DNA from: UBA2336 sp031395485
GTDB lineage: Bacteria > Bacteroidota > Bacteroidia > Cytophagales > Cyclobacteriaceae
DNA: 64,000 bases
Direction of reading: 5' to 3'
NCBI GenBank assembly: GCA_031395485.1
Contig: JANNUS010000006.1
Coordinates: 372,001 to 436,000 of the forward strand
In this document: positions 8,368-16,258 of the stretch, one piece after another
Layout of the letters: every line of letters starts with the position of its first letter
Position numbering within the stretch: the first letter of the stretch is position 1
Notes under the pieces: generated by a model
Database searches by the model: none
What the model was told of the DNA's origin: nothing
What the model saw: the letters and a program-made list of their open reading frames with translations, nothing else
Translations under genes and position numbers: made by a program

Positions 8368-10614
8368 CTACTCACCAGGTTTATACTTTTTCTTTACCCT
8401 AGCCTCCACATCATCTTTATAAAACGCCACATCTTTAAACTTTACATCAGCATAGCGTTGTGCCTGATCGTAAAAATGCGGTGAAGCCGGATCTCCGCTT
8501 TGACCTCCGGCTAAAATACTTTTTGCTTTTACCTTTTCACCAAACTCAACTACCGCCACAAAACTATTTCCGTAGGTTCCATAAATCTTTTTTGTGGTTT
8601 GAACTCCGCGCGCACCAAACGATGCAAGCGCTCCCCAATTTCCAGAAGCCATGCCAACAGGGATGCTCGGTTTTGAATCATCGAAAGATTGTTGGATGTC
8701 TCCTGTTAACCGTTGAAAGCGATTGATCTCCCCCCAGGCAGTATTCCAAGTTCCGAAATCATCGGTAAGTTTTTGAACAGCGAGTGAAAACATTTCAAGT
8801 CGCTCTTTGTGAGGGCTGCTTGTTCCAAAGTAATTGATAACGTCAATCGATTCCATTTCAGGATCACGTTCTCCCATTTGCATATAGATAGAAAGGTAAA
8901 AATGCGCAAGCGACATGGCAACAGATTCTTTTGAAGTGGTTTTATCCCACACACGCAGAACATCGATGGCGGGTTTAAGCGTTGCATATTCTCTTGTCTG
9001 TAGGGCAGGCAGGTTACCTGCCTTATCAAACGCTTCAATCAACCCCGGAATTAATTTTTCAAATGCAGGCAAGTATGGATCGTATGCGGTTTCAATAAGC
9101 TTATCGATCGTGTATCCGCTTCTGTCGGTTAATACTTTAATGGCGTGAACACCACGAAAATTTTCAGGTTCGGTTGCCATGTAGTACGGATAGTTTTCTT
9201 TTTTCGGACTAAACTCTAATGCCGAAGTAAACGGAGTTGAGTTACAATTTTGAATCCAACCGTTTGGCGGATTGGATACTTGAATGGCTTCTTCAATTGT
9301 ATGAAGTCCTTGCCAATCGGTTGTTGGATTGCTTCCATCAACAGGCTTCGAATAATCAAACTGCACATCGCGCTTGGGAATAAAATTTCCCTGGAACAAC
9401 GCAATGTTCCCTTGTGCATCGGCATATACTGTGTTGTTAGAAGAATTTGTTCGGATGTTCATTACATTTTTGAATTCATCGAACGAGCTTGTTTTTGTTC
9501 GCAGGTAGGATTGTTCCAATGCTTTTGCCGGACTCCAGTTCATTGCGGTGGCCGTCCACTTGTTATCAACTAAGTGAGTAATCGGTCCATGATGAGTACG
9601 GAAGATTGAAAATACTTTTTCCTTTAGCGAATCACCATCAAGATATTTCAAGACGACACCTTTCTGGATAACGGGTCGAAGTTCATCTCCGTATTTGTAA
9701 AATTGTTTCCCATTGTTCTCCACAATGGCTTCAACAAACTCATCCATTACATCGGTGTAGGATGAAGTGTGCATCCAACCATTTTTTTCATTGAAGCCCT
9801 GATAGATAAAAAATTGACCCCATGTTACGGCACCGTAGGCATTCAAACCCTCCTCACTTACAACATGAACTTCTCCTCTGAAGAAGAAAGAGGTATGCGG
9901 ATTTATTAACAACATAGCCTTGCCGGATTCAGTTAGCTTCCCAGAAATGGCGATACCGTTTGATCCTTGTGGTTCTTCCAAACCTGTCATTGCTGTCCCG
10001 ACAAGGTCGGGAGAAGCAATCTCGTTTTCAGTGCTGCTTTGATCTTTCCTTCCTCGCAATGATGATATCTTTTTATTTTCATCTGGGGCGTAGACGTCCT
10101 TAATTCCGTGAAGCGAAACAGACTCGATATCGCCTCCAATAGAACCTTCGAAAAAGTACATCGGCATCCAAGGCTCAAAGCGCGTGAGCAGTTTTGGTTT
10201 TACGTCCGGATGCGTCCAGAGATAGTAGTTGATGCCATCGGCAAAAGCATCGCATAATTTTTTTAACCATTCAGGACTACCTTCGTAATTGGCGACAGCC
10301 TCCTCTTTGGTCATAAAAAGCCTTGCCCTTAAGTCACTGTATAGCTGACTTTCTCCTTCAACTTCTGCTAACCGGCCAATGGCCCAATTGTAATTGCGCT
10401 CTACACGATCAAAATCATCTTCGCATTGGGCATAAAGCAACCCAAAAACAGCGTTTGCATCAGTTTTTCCATAAATGTGGGGGACCCCAAATTCATCACG
10501 AATAATGGTTGTATTGGCAGCATGTTCTTCCCATCGTTTAAGTTCATATCCTTCTTTAAAAGGGTTACAACCGGAAAGAGACAGAACAAGAAGTAGTGCA
10601 AAAGATATTCTCAT
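8368..10614 (-). CDS. Penicillin-acylase-family (Ntn hydrolase) lipoprotein
   Basis: The 748-residue product starts MRISFALLLVLSLSGC, a lipoprotein signal with Cys16. The alpha-chain segment IIRDEFGVPHIYGKTDANAVFGLLYAQ is characteristic. The autocatalytic site is QGSNGIAISG with the nucleophile Ser218, which becomes the beta-chain N-terminus after self-cleavage; HTSFFFRGEVHV follows. Family members hydrolyse acylated beta-lactams, acyl-homoserine lactones or other amides; the substrate cannot be told here. Residues ~183-210, just before Ser218, are encoded by an inserted palindromic repeat (9987-10062). It converges with the lamin-tail gene, 7 bp apart. Confidence 0.88.
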   Translation of the reverse strand: MRISFALLLVLSLSGCNPFKEGYELKRWEEHAANTTIIRDEFGVPHIYGKTDANAVFGLLYAQCEDDFDRVERNYNWAIGRLAEVEGESQLYSDLRARLFMTKEEAVANYEGSPEWLKKLCDAFADGINYYLWTHPDVKPKLLTRFEPWMPMYFFEGSIGGDIESVSLHGIKDVYAPDENKKISSLRGRKDQSSTENEIASPDLVGTAMTGLEEPQGSNGIAISGKLTESGKAMLLINPHTSFFFRGEVHVVSEEGLNAYGAVTWGQFFIYQGFNEKNGWMHTSSYTDVMDEFVEAIVENNGKQFYKYGDELRPVIQKGVVLKYLDGDSLKEKVFSIFRTHHGPITHLVDNKWTATAMNWSPAKALEQSYLRTKTSSFDEFKNVMNIRTNSSNNTVYADAQGNIALFQGNFIPKRDVQFDYSKPVDGSNPTTDWQGLHTIEEAIQVSNPPNGWIQNCNSTPFTSALEFSPKKENYPYYMATEPENFRGVHAIKVLTDRSGYTIDKLIETAYDPYLPAFEKLIPGLIEAFDKAGNLPALQTREYATLKPAIDVLRVWDKTTSKESVAMSLAHFYLSIYMQMGERDPEMESIDVINYFGTSSPHKERLEMFSLAVQKLTDDFGTWNTAWGEINRFQRLTGDIQQSFDDSKPSIPVGMASGNWGALASFGARGVQTTKKIYGTYGNSFVAVVEFGEKVKAKSILAGGQSGDPASPHFYDQAQRYADVKFKDVAFYKDDVEARVKKKYKPGE
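9008..9022. repeat. GGCAGGT/ACCTGCC palindrome inside acylase gene
   Basis: The 7-bp arms GGCAGGT and ACCTGCC flank a single T. It encodes part of DKAGNLPALQTREY in the acylase and resembles the CCTGCCGGCAGG-type palindromes at 12200 and 41812. Confidence 0.55.
9987..10062. repeat. Palindromic repeat element inserted in frame in the acylase gene
   Basis: TCATTGC (9987-9993) and GCAATGA (10056-10062) are inverted ends. Inside lies a tight hairpin TCCCGAC-AAG-GTCGGGA (9996-10012) followed by GAAGCAATCTC. These modules are the same as those of the common Bacteroidota intergenic repeat 'GTCATTGC...GAAGCAATCTC...CGCAATGAC'. The segment encodes residues ~184-209 of the acylase without breaking its frame. 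Confidence 0.7.
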
Positions 10615-10815
10615 AAGTGTTTTATAAGGGATCGTTCTCCAGAATAAGTGAACTCACTTTTTTTGAGTTGACTAGATTCCGAAGGTCACAATTAAGTTTT
10701 TAATTTTTGATTTGGATAAGCATAATTCATAAAAGTCCTGAATATAGTGGAAATTCGAGCTTTTGACCTCTTTGGAATTAATGGAATAAGATTTTTTGTT
10801 TCAATCTCAGCGGTT

Positions 10816-10823
10816 TAATTTTG
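10816..10823 (+). promoter_or_regulatory. Promoter of the dksA-like gene
   Basis: TAATTTTG matches the -7 consensus, with TTTG at 10795-10798 as a possible -33 element (17-bp spacing). The ATG follows at 10843. The rest of the 228-bp gap upstream (10615-10815) shows no gene. Confidence 0.5.
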
Positions 10824-10842
10824 CGCAACTTTTTTAACGACA

Positions 10843-11529
10843 ATGGCTAAGAAGAAGACCCCCGCTAAAGCAGCAAAGAAAACTGTAAAGGCAAAAGCAA
10901 AAAAAGCTCCTGCTAAGGCAAAAGCTACGAGCAAGAAATCGACTCCTAAGAAAAAGGTTGTAGCGAAGGCAGCCCCTAAAAAGGAAGCGGCTAAGAAAGT
11001 AGCTAAAAAGGCAGTCCCCGTAAAGAAGGCGGCAGCCCCTGTAAAAACAGTTGCCCCCAAGCCTGCTCCTCCTCAGCTAGGTGCTTTTCCAATGCTTACT
11101 CAGCGCCCAATTGCGCACGTTAAACCGGCAAAACCATCGCACGGAAAAGATGACCGCACGCGCTATTCAGACGATGAACTAAAGGAATTTGAAAAGCTTA
11201 TTTATCAGAAATTAGATAAGGCTAAGGGTGAATATAAAATATTAAAAGATACACTTAGCCGCGACAATGATATGGGCACAGACTCAACATCGGGCGGTAA
11301 TACAAAAGTGTTAGAAGATGGTGCTGAAACTGCTGAGAAAGAAAACCTAAGTCAGTTAGCTGCACGTCAACAAAAATTTATTACCAATCTTGAAAATGCA
11401 TTGGTACGAATTAAGAATAGCACCTATGGAATTTGTTCCGTTACCGGAAAGCTAATTTCTAAGGAACGATTGATTGCTGTACCACACACTACGCAGTCTA
11501 TCGAGGCTAAAATGATGAAACAAGACTAA
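10843..11529 (+). CDS. DksA/TraR-family protein with histone-H1-like N-terminal tail
   Basis: The 228-residue product has residues 1-75 made almost entirely of Lys, Ala, Pro and Val (repeats such as KKAPAKAKATSKK), like eukaryotic H1 tails and bacterial Hc1/AlgP proteins. Residues ~105-225 match TraR/DksA: a coiled-coil hairpin (DDELKEFEKLIYQKLDKAKG) and the segment STYGICSVTGKLISKERLIAVPH. The usual four zinc-binding cysteines are reduced to one, so the finger is probably degenerate, as in many Bacteroidota members. Binding to RNA polymerase and to nucleic acid through the tail is inferred. It leads the scpB cluster. Confidence 0.85.
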   Translation: MAKKKTPAKAAKKTVKAKAKKAPAKAKATSKKSTPKKKVVAKAAPKKEAAKKVAKKAVPVKKAAAPVKTVAPKPAPPQLGAFPMLTQRPIAHVKPAKPSHGKDDRTRYSDDELKEFEKLIYQKLDKAKGEYKILKDTLSRDNDMGTDSTSGGNTKVLEDGAETAEKENLSQLAARQQKFITNLENALVRIKNSTYGICSVTGKLISKERLIAVPHTTQSIEAKMMKQD

Positions 11530-11547
11530 ATTAATTTCCAGTTGCCG

Positions 11548-11559
11548 ATTACCGGTAAT
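11548..11559. repeat. 12-bp palindrome ATTACCGGTAAT upstream of scpB
   Basis: A perfect 12-bp palindrome lies in the 51-nt gap between the dksA-like gene and scpB, ending 21 nt before the scpB ATG. It may be a regulatory site or part of a repeat ('CAGTTACC' modules lie on both sides). Confidence 0.35.
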
Positions 11560-11580
11560 TGGGGACAGCAACCAGTTACC

Positions 11581-12165
11581 ATGGACTTTTTACAAAACCA
11601 TATTGAGGCATTAATTTTTTGTTCACCTACACCTATTAAAGTAGCGGACATAAAAGCATGCCTATCCGAAATGTTTGGTGCCGATGTTCCCGAAGAGGAT
11701 ATTGTAAATGCCATTAAAGGATTAGAAGAGAAATTTCAGCAAGATGAATTTTCATTTCAATTGAATAAAGCAGGTGGTGGCTACCAGTTTTTAACCAAGC
11801 CAGCATATCAGGCAAGTATTAGTATCTTACTGAAACAGCAATCGAAAAAAAGACTTTCTACTTCTGCGATGGAAACGCTTTCCATCATCGCCTATCGTCA
11901 GCCGATTTCAAGAACAGAAATAGAAAACATACGTGGTGTAAATTGCGATTATGCAGTTCAAAAATTATTGGATAAGGGATTGATCGAAATTACCGGTAAG
12001 GCTGAAACGATTGGTCGCCCCATGTTGTATGGCACAACACCGAAGTTTATGGAATACTTTGGGATTAACGATATCGCGGAACTTCCTGTTCCGAAAGACT
12101 TCGCGACAGAGTTTAATACAATTGGAGAAAATTCAGACTTAAAAGAACCCGATGCGCAAGCGTGA
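11581..12165 (+). CDS. scpB: Segregation and condensation protein B
   Basis: The 194-residue product starts MDFLQNHIEALIFCSPTPIK and has the two winged-helix domains of ScpB. The hallmark segment STSAMETLSIIAYRQPISRTEIENIRGVNCD is at about residues 95-125, followed by LLDKGLIEITGKAETIGRPMLYGTT. ScpB is the kleisin-associated subunit of the SMC-ScpAB condensin complex for chromosome segregation. An in-frame GTG/CTG-type extension upstream lacks homology; ATG 11581 is the standard start. The end overlaps the next gene by 14 bp, a very common scpB-pseudouridine synthase pairing. Confidence 0.93.
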   Translation: MDFLQNHIEALIFCSPTPIKVADIKACLSEMFGADVPEEDIVNAIKGLEEKFQQDEFSFQLNKAGGGYQFLTKPAYQASISILLKQQSKKRLSTSAMETLSIIAYRQPISRTEIENIRGVNCDYAVQKLLDKGLIEITGKAETIGRPMLYGTTPKFMEYFGINDIAELPVPKDFATEFNTIGENSDLKEPDAQA

Positions 12166-13729
12166 TTCTTCCGGCTCTGGTGCGGGAGGCAGAAAGAGAC
12201 CTGCCGGCAGGAGCGGAGCGCGCTCAAACTCTCCACGTAGTAATAGTCGTCCTTCTGGTTCTTCACCGCGTTCACGCGATGATCGTGACGACTCTAAGCC
12301 AAGACGTCCCTCTAAATTTTCGGGAGAAGGAAGGGGCGATTCAAAAGATTCAAGACCACGTGGAGGCAAAACATACGGACGCTCAACCGATAAGCCGTCT
12401 GGATTCTCTTCACGAGGTGAAAAACCGGCTGGCCGAACAGGCGGATCATACGCACGCTCACGAGATGACCGTGATGATTCTAAACCAAGACGCCCTTCGA
12501 AATTTTCAGGAGAAGGTAGAAGCTACTCAAAAGATTTTTCAAAACCTCGTGGTGGCAAAACCTTTAGCCGCTCAACCGATAAACCTTCTGGATTTTCTTC
12601 CAGGGGCGAAAAACCATTCTCTCGCTCACGCGATGATCGTGACGAATCAAAACCAAGAAGTCCTTCAAGTTTTTCTCGTGAAGGGAGAGATGACACGAAA
12701 CCGAGACGTCCTTCGAAATTTTCTAGTGGAGGAGAAGACTCAAAACCACCAAGAGGTAAATCATTCAGCCGACCTGCCGATAATCCAACGCAGAGTGAAA
12801 GATCATATCCGCGCTCACGCGATGATAGTGATGATTCAAAGGCGCCACGAGAAGACAAATCATTTGATCGTTCAGAAAAGCCAACTGATAAGAAAGGCTT
12901 CTTCTCAAAACTTAGCAAAGGAGGAAAGTCTTTTGAGAAACGTCACGACAAAGATTTTGGTAAATCAGTAAAGGATTTTTCACAACAAAAAGAAGAAATA
13001 AAAGAATCGTCAGAGGGTTCTGATAAGATTCGCTTGAACAAATATATTTCAAACAGCGGAGTTTGTTCAAGACGTGAAGCAGATGAGCTGATAACGATGG
13101 GGCTTGTCTCTGTTAACGGAACAGTAATTACGGAGCTTGGCTACAAAGTAAACCGAAAGGATGTTGTTAAGCATGACGGTAAAACGCTTCGTGCCGAAAA
13201 GCCTGTTTACATTTTATTAAATAAGCCGAAGGGATTCCTTACAACAACAAAAGACCCGCAAGAGCGCAATACCGTTATGCAAATTATTGCTGGATCAGTA
13301 AAAGAACGCGTTTACCCGGTGGGCCGTCTCGATAGAAATACAACAGGACTATTGTTACTCACGAATGATGGTGATTTAACCGATAAGCTTTCGCACCCTT
13401 CCTATGGTGTAAAGAAGATCTATAAAGTTGAACTCGATAAGCCGTTAGCGAAGGCGGATTTTCAAAAAATTCTGGACGGCATTGTGCTTGAAGAAGGCCG
13501 CGCGATAGTCGATGATCTTGCTATTGTTTCTGACGATGGCAAAACAGTAGGTATTGAAGTGCACATTGGCTGGAATCGTGTTATACGAAGAATTTTTGAA
13601 CGATTGGAATACCAGGTGGTGAAATTAGATCGCTCGGTATATGCAGGTCTTGATAAAAAAGACCTGGGTCGTGGACATTGGAGATATTTGACTACCGAAG
13701 AAGTAGTGCGCCTCAAGCACTATAAGTAA
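12152..13729 (+). CDS. 23S/16S rRNA pseudouridine synthase (RsuA/RluB family) with long repetitive tail
   Basis: The product has 525 residues. Residues 1-~285 are disordered, rich in R, S, K, D and G, built from four imperfect units beginning RSRDDRDD at residues 40, 102, 158 and 221. An S4 RNA-binding domain follows (DKIRLNKYISNSGVCSRREADELI, ~291-340). The catalytic domain has PVGRLDRNTTGLLLL with the nucleophile Asp394 and LSHPSYGVKKIYKVEL. The enzyme isomerises uridine in ribosomal RNA. The tail is probably an RNA-binding region; Bacteroidota homologues often carry similar tails. It overlaps scpB by 14 bp. Confidence 0.9.
   Translation: MRKRDSSGSGAGGRKRPAGRSGARSNSPRSNSRPSGSSPRSRDDRDDSKPRRPSKFSGEGRGDSKDSRPRGGKTYGRSTDKPSGFSSRGEKPAGRTGGSYARSRDDRDDSKPRRPSKFSGEGRSYSKDFSKPRGGKTFSRSTDKPSGFSSRGEKPFSRSRDDRDESKPRSPSSFSREGRDDTKPRRPSKFSSGGEDSKPPRGKSFSRPADNPTQSERSYPRSRDDSDDSKAPREDKSFDRSEKPTDKKGFFSKLSKGGKSFEKRHDKDFGKSVKDFSQQKEEIKESSEGSDKIRLNKYISNSGVCSRREADELITMGLVSVNGTVITELGYKVNRKDVVKHDGKTLRAEKPVYILLNKPKGFLTTTKDPQERNTVMQIIAGSVKERVYPVGRLDRNTTGLLLLTNDGDLTDKLSHPSYGVKKIYKVELDKPLAKADFQKILDGIVLEEGRAIVDDLAIVSDDGKTVGIEVHIGWNRVIRRIFERLEYQVVKLDRSVYAGLDKKDLGRGHWRYLTTEEVVRLKHYK
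12269..12900 (+). repeat. In-gene tandem repeats encoding RSRDDRDDSKPRRPSKFS units
   Basis: Four diverged units of about 165-190 bp start at 12269, 12455, 12623 and 12812, each opening with codons for RSRDD. They encode the low-complexity tail of the pseudouridine synthase. Unit-number variation between strains would be expected. Confidence 0.8.
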
Positions 13730-13759
13730 CATAATTTTTCTTTGCCCATTAATCACCTC

Positions 13760-13779
13760 GGTTTGTGTCTTCACAGACC
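13760..13779. other. Weak hairpin after the pseudouridine synthase gene
   Basis: GGTTTGTG-TCTT-CACAGACC can fold with an 8-bp stem (one G-T pair) but lacks a following T run. The rest of the 13730-13850 gap shows no gene. Confidence 0.3.
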
Positions 13780-13850
13780 TTCGTTCAGATTCATCTTGCC
13801 AAATTTTTATCAGACTAAATAATATCTTTAGGGCGAGAGCTTTGGAATGA

Positions 13851-13886
13851 CTTAAAAACAAAAAACCCTTCCGGTAAGAAGGGTTT
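13851..13886 (-). terminator. Intrinsic terminator of tRNA-Phe
   Basis: Reading the minus strand, AAACCCTTC-TTACCG-GAAGGGTTT is a 9-bp stem followed by TTTGTTTTT, 3 nt after the mature tRNA. Confidence 0.85.
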
Positions 13887-13889
13887 GAG

Positions 13890-13962
13890 TGGTGACGGAG
13901 GGAATTGAACCCCCGACACAAGGATTTTCAGTCCTTTGCTCTACCAACTGAGCTACGTCACC
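13890..13962 (-). tRNA. tRNA-Phe (GAA)
   Basis: The minus strand starts GGTGACGTAGCTCAGTTGGT and folds as a cloverleaf. The anticodon stem AAGGA/TCCTT encloses the loop CTGAAAA, anticodon GAA. The T arm is GGGGGTTCAATTCCC and the acceptor stem GGTGACG/CCGTCACC with discriminator A. CCA is not encoded. It is followed by a strong terminator and preceded by a -7 box. Confidence 0.95.
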
Positions 13963-13971
13963 TAAAAATGA

Positions 13972-13989
13972 TTCCCGCCAAGGCGGGAA
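13972..13989. repeat. TTCCCGCC/GGCGGGAA hairpin in the tRNA-Phe 5' leader
   Basis: A perfect 8-bp stem with a 2-nt AA centre lies 10 nt upstream of the mature tRNA 5' end, inside the primary transcript predicted from the -7 box at 13997. It matches the 'CCCGCCTTGGCGGG' short palindromes common in these genomes. Confidence 0.6.
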
Positions 13990-13996
13990 AGGGTCA

Positions 13997-14004
13997 CAAA
14001 AGTA
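13997..14004 (-). promoter_or_regulatory. -7 box TACTTTTG for tRNA-Phe
   Basis: TACTTTTG on the minus strand fits TAnnTTTG; the start of transcription would be near 13990-13992, giving a ~30-nt 5' leader. Confidence 0.5.
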
Positions 14005-14046
14005 TATATTTTTATATTGTATGCAAAACATATAATTGAAACCGAA

Positions 14047-15351
14047 ATGATTCAGCAGATAGCATTTTTAGTAACCCTTGGCCTGGCGATATTCTTTATT
14101 AGAAGGCGCGTGCTTTTTATCCGAGGTAACATTCGAATGGGTAAGAATGCCGAGCCAACTGATCGGAAAGGCGAGCGCTTGCAAAACATGCTATTAGTGG
14201 CATTTGGCCAGAAGAAGATGTTCAAGAAACTCATTCCTGCTACGCTCCACTTCTTTATATACATCGGGTTTCTTGTGATCAATCTGGAAGTACTGGAGTT
14301 TGTCATTGACGGCCTTGCCGGAACACACAGAATCTTTGCACCATTTCTAGGAGATTTCTATACGGTGCTGATGAACATTTTCGAGTTCTTGGCCGTGGCA
14401 GTACTCGCGGCTTGCATTATTTTCCTGATTCGTAGAAATGTGCTGAAAGTACAGCGCTTCCAATCAGCGGAGATGACCAAGTGGCCTCGCATGGATGCAA
14501 ACCTTATTTTATTCACAGAGATTGTATTGATGATGGCAATTTTAAGCATGAATGCTTCCGACAAAATTTTGCAAGGCCAAGACCATCACTACACAGCCAC
14601 CGGAACGTTGTTCTTCAGCTCATTTCTTCTTCCGCTTTTTCAAAATCTCAGCACATCAACCTTGATCTTCATCGAACGTTTTGCTTGGTGGTTTCATATA
14701 ATTGGTATTCTTGGATTCTCATTATATATCACGTACTCAAAACATCTCCATATTTTTCTTGCATTCCCCAATACGTATTTCGCTAAACTTCAACCGAAGG
14801 GCCATATCAATAATATGCCAGTAGTTACGAACGAAGTAAAGTCTATGCTAGGATTAGCGGATGCTACAGCAACCACAACACCTGCCGAGCCCGGAAGATT
14901 TGGCGCGAAAGATGTGAACGATCTTTCCTGGAATAATTTAATGGCTGCGTATTCGTGTACTGAGTGCGGAAGATGCACAGCAGAATGTCCTGCTAATCTC
15001 ACAGGCAAAAAACTTTCTCCGCGAAAAATCATGATGGATACACGCGATCGATTGGAAGAAGTTGGTTACAGCGTGCAAAAAGGAAGCTCGGGATTAAAGG
15101 ATGGCAAGTCGTTGTTAAATGACTACATCACTAAAGAGGAAATCAATGCCTGTACAAGTTGTAATGCTTGTGTGGAGGCCTGCCCGGTTATGATAAACCC
15201 ACTCGAAATTATTTTAGAACTCAGACGATATGTTGCCATGGAAGAATCCGGATCACCAGCATCCTGGAACTCGATGTTTCAAAATGTGGAAACAAATTTT
15301 GCCCCTTGGAAATTTTCACCAAGCGATCGTTTTAACTGGTCAAAAGATTAA
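14047..15351 (+). CDS. HdrD/GlcF-type membrane iron-sulfur oxidoreductase, ferredoxin-containing subunit
   Basis: The 434-residue product has an N-terminal membrane domain of about five helices (residues 1-260), similar to the NarI/HdrE type. A soluble domain follows with two 4Fe-4S motifs: CTECGRCTAECP and CTSCNACVEACP. Start ATG 14047 (MIQQIAFLVTLGLAIFFIRR) is preferred over an upstream TTG. It is followed 12 bp downstream by a CCG-domain protein, together forming a split heterodisulfide-reductase-like module. In Bacteroidota such pairs are thought to pass electrons to menaquinone, but the donor is unknown. Confidence 0.85.
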   Translation: MIQQIAFLVTLGLAIFFIRRRVLFIRGNIRMGKNAEPTDRKGERLQNMLLVAFGQKKMFKKLIPATLHFFIYIGFLVINLEVLEFVIDGLAGTHRIFAPFLGDFYTVLMNIFEFLAVAVLAACIIFLIRRNVLKVQRFQSAEMTKWPRMDANLILFTEIVLMMAILSMNASDKILQGQDHHYTATGTLFFSSFLLPLFQNLSTSTLIFIERFAWWFHIIGILGFSLYITYSKHLHIFLAFPNTYFAKLQPKGHINNMPVVTNEVKSMLGLADATATTTPAEPGRFGAKDVNDLSWNNLMAAYSCTECGRCTAECPANLTGKKLSPRKIMMDTRDRLEEVGYSVQKGSSGLKDGKSLLNDYITKEEINACTSCNACVEACPVMINPLEIILELRRYVAMEESGSPASWNSMFQNVETNFAPWKFSPSDRFNWSKD

Positions 15352-15363
15352 CAACCCGAACGA

Positions 15364-16146
15364 ATGAATATTCCAACCATAGCCGATCTTGCAGCAAAAG
15401 GTGAAAGCCCCGAAATACTTTTTTGGGTTGGCTGTGCCGGCTCGTTTGATGAGCGATATAAAAGAGTAACAAAGGCGTTTGTTAAAATCCTGAATGCCGT
15501 GGATGTAAAGTTTGCCGTGCTGGGAACAGAAGAGTCGTGTACGGGTGATCCTGCGCGCAGAGCTGGAAATGAATTCTTATTTCAGATGCAGGCCATGAGC
15601 AACATTCAGGTATTAAATGGTTATGGTGTAAAGAAAATAGTAACGGCCTGTCCGCATTGTTTTAATACCATTAAGAATGAATATCCTGAGCTTGGTGGAA
15701 ATTACGAAGTGATCCATCACTCAGTATTTTTGCAACAGCTCATCAACGATGGAAAAATAAAACTTGAGGGAGGAGGAGTTTTTAAAGGGAAGAAAATTAC
15801 GTACCACGACTCCTGCTATCTAGGCAGAGCAAACAATATTTATGAAGCGCCACGTTCTGTACTAGAAGCACTGGATGCAGATTTAGTAGAGATGAAGCGT
15901 TGCCGTACAACAGGATTCTGCTGCGGTGCAGGAGGGGCGCAGATGTTTAAAGATGCCGAAAAGGGAAAGAAAGAAGTTAATGTAGAACGTACAGAAGAAG
16001 CTTTAGCGACCGGTGCCACTACTATTGCGGTGGCCTGTCCATTTTGCATGACGATGATGATCGATGGCGTAAAGAATAAAGAACGGGAAGCCGATGTGAA
16101 GGTTAAAGATATTGCCGAACTAATTGCCGAAGCGAAAGGTTTGTGA
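15364..16146 (+). CDS. CCG-domain iron-sulfur protein, HdrB/LutA-like partner
   Basis: The 260-residue product carries two cysteine-rich CCG domains: ACPHCFNTIKNEYPELGG then HDSCYLGRANN, and FCCGAGGAQMF with ACPFCMTMMIDG. An earlier pair is WVGCAGSFDERYK and ESCTGDPARRAGNEF. These motifs bind a non-cubane or 4Fe-4S cluster in HdrB, GlpC and LutA. It is cotranscribed with the membrane subunit and completes the module. Confidence 0.88.
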   Translation: MNIPTIADLAAKGESPEILFWVGCAGSFDERYKRVTKAFVKILNAVDVKFAVLGTEESCTGDPARRAGNEFLFQMQAMSNIQVLNGYGVKKIVTACPHCFNTIKNEYPELGGNYEVIHHSVFLQQLINDGKIKLEGGGVFKGKKITYHDSCYLGRANNIYEAPRSVLEALDADLVEMKRCRTTGFCCGAGGAQMFKDAEKGKKEVNVERTEEALATGATTIAVACPFCMTMMIDGVKNKEREADVKVKDIAELIAEAKGL

Positions 16147-16157
16147 TAATGTGCCAT

Positions 16158-16242
16158 TTGTCTGCATCAGGATTGCCAAGATTTGAAGATTATCAGGATG
16201 AATCTTGCAAATTCTTAAATCCCGGGGATCCTGATTCTGACA
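16158..16242. repeat. Nested inverted repeat ('ATCAGGAT...ATCCTGAT')
   Basis: ATCAGGAT (16166-16173) pairs with ATCCTGAT (16228-16235); inside, CCAAGATT near 16176 pairs with AATCTTG at 16201. The 'caggatt..gaagatt..caggat' wording is typical of a mobile-like intergenic repeat of Bacteroidota and Chlorobi. It fills the gap between the iron-sulfur module and the next gene. Confidence 0.65.
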
Positions 16243-16258
16243 GTTTAATTAATTAAAG

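Noticed and set aside
8368..10614. The acylase repeat as evidence of a broken gene
   Set aside because: The frame stays open and all catalytic motifs are intact on both sides.
10815..11060. Antisense frame rich in Phe and Ala opposite the Lys/Ala tail
   Set aside because: It arises from the AAG/GCT codon bias of the dksA-like gene read backwards.
12269..12900. Repeats considered as a CRISPR array
   Set aside because: Units are diverged, coding and unequal in length, with no constant repeat or unique spacers.
12162..12971. Long frame in another register over the repeat tail of the pseudouridine synthase
   Set aside because: It mirrors the low-complexity repeats of the true gene and has no homology-like motifs; the S4/catalytic frame is the real one.
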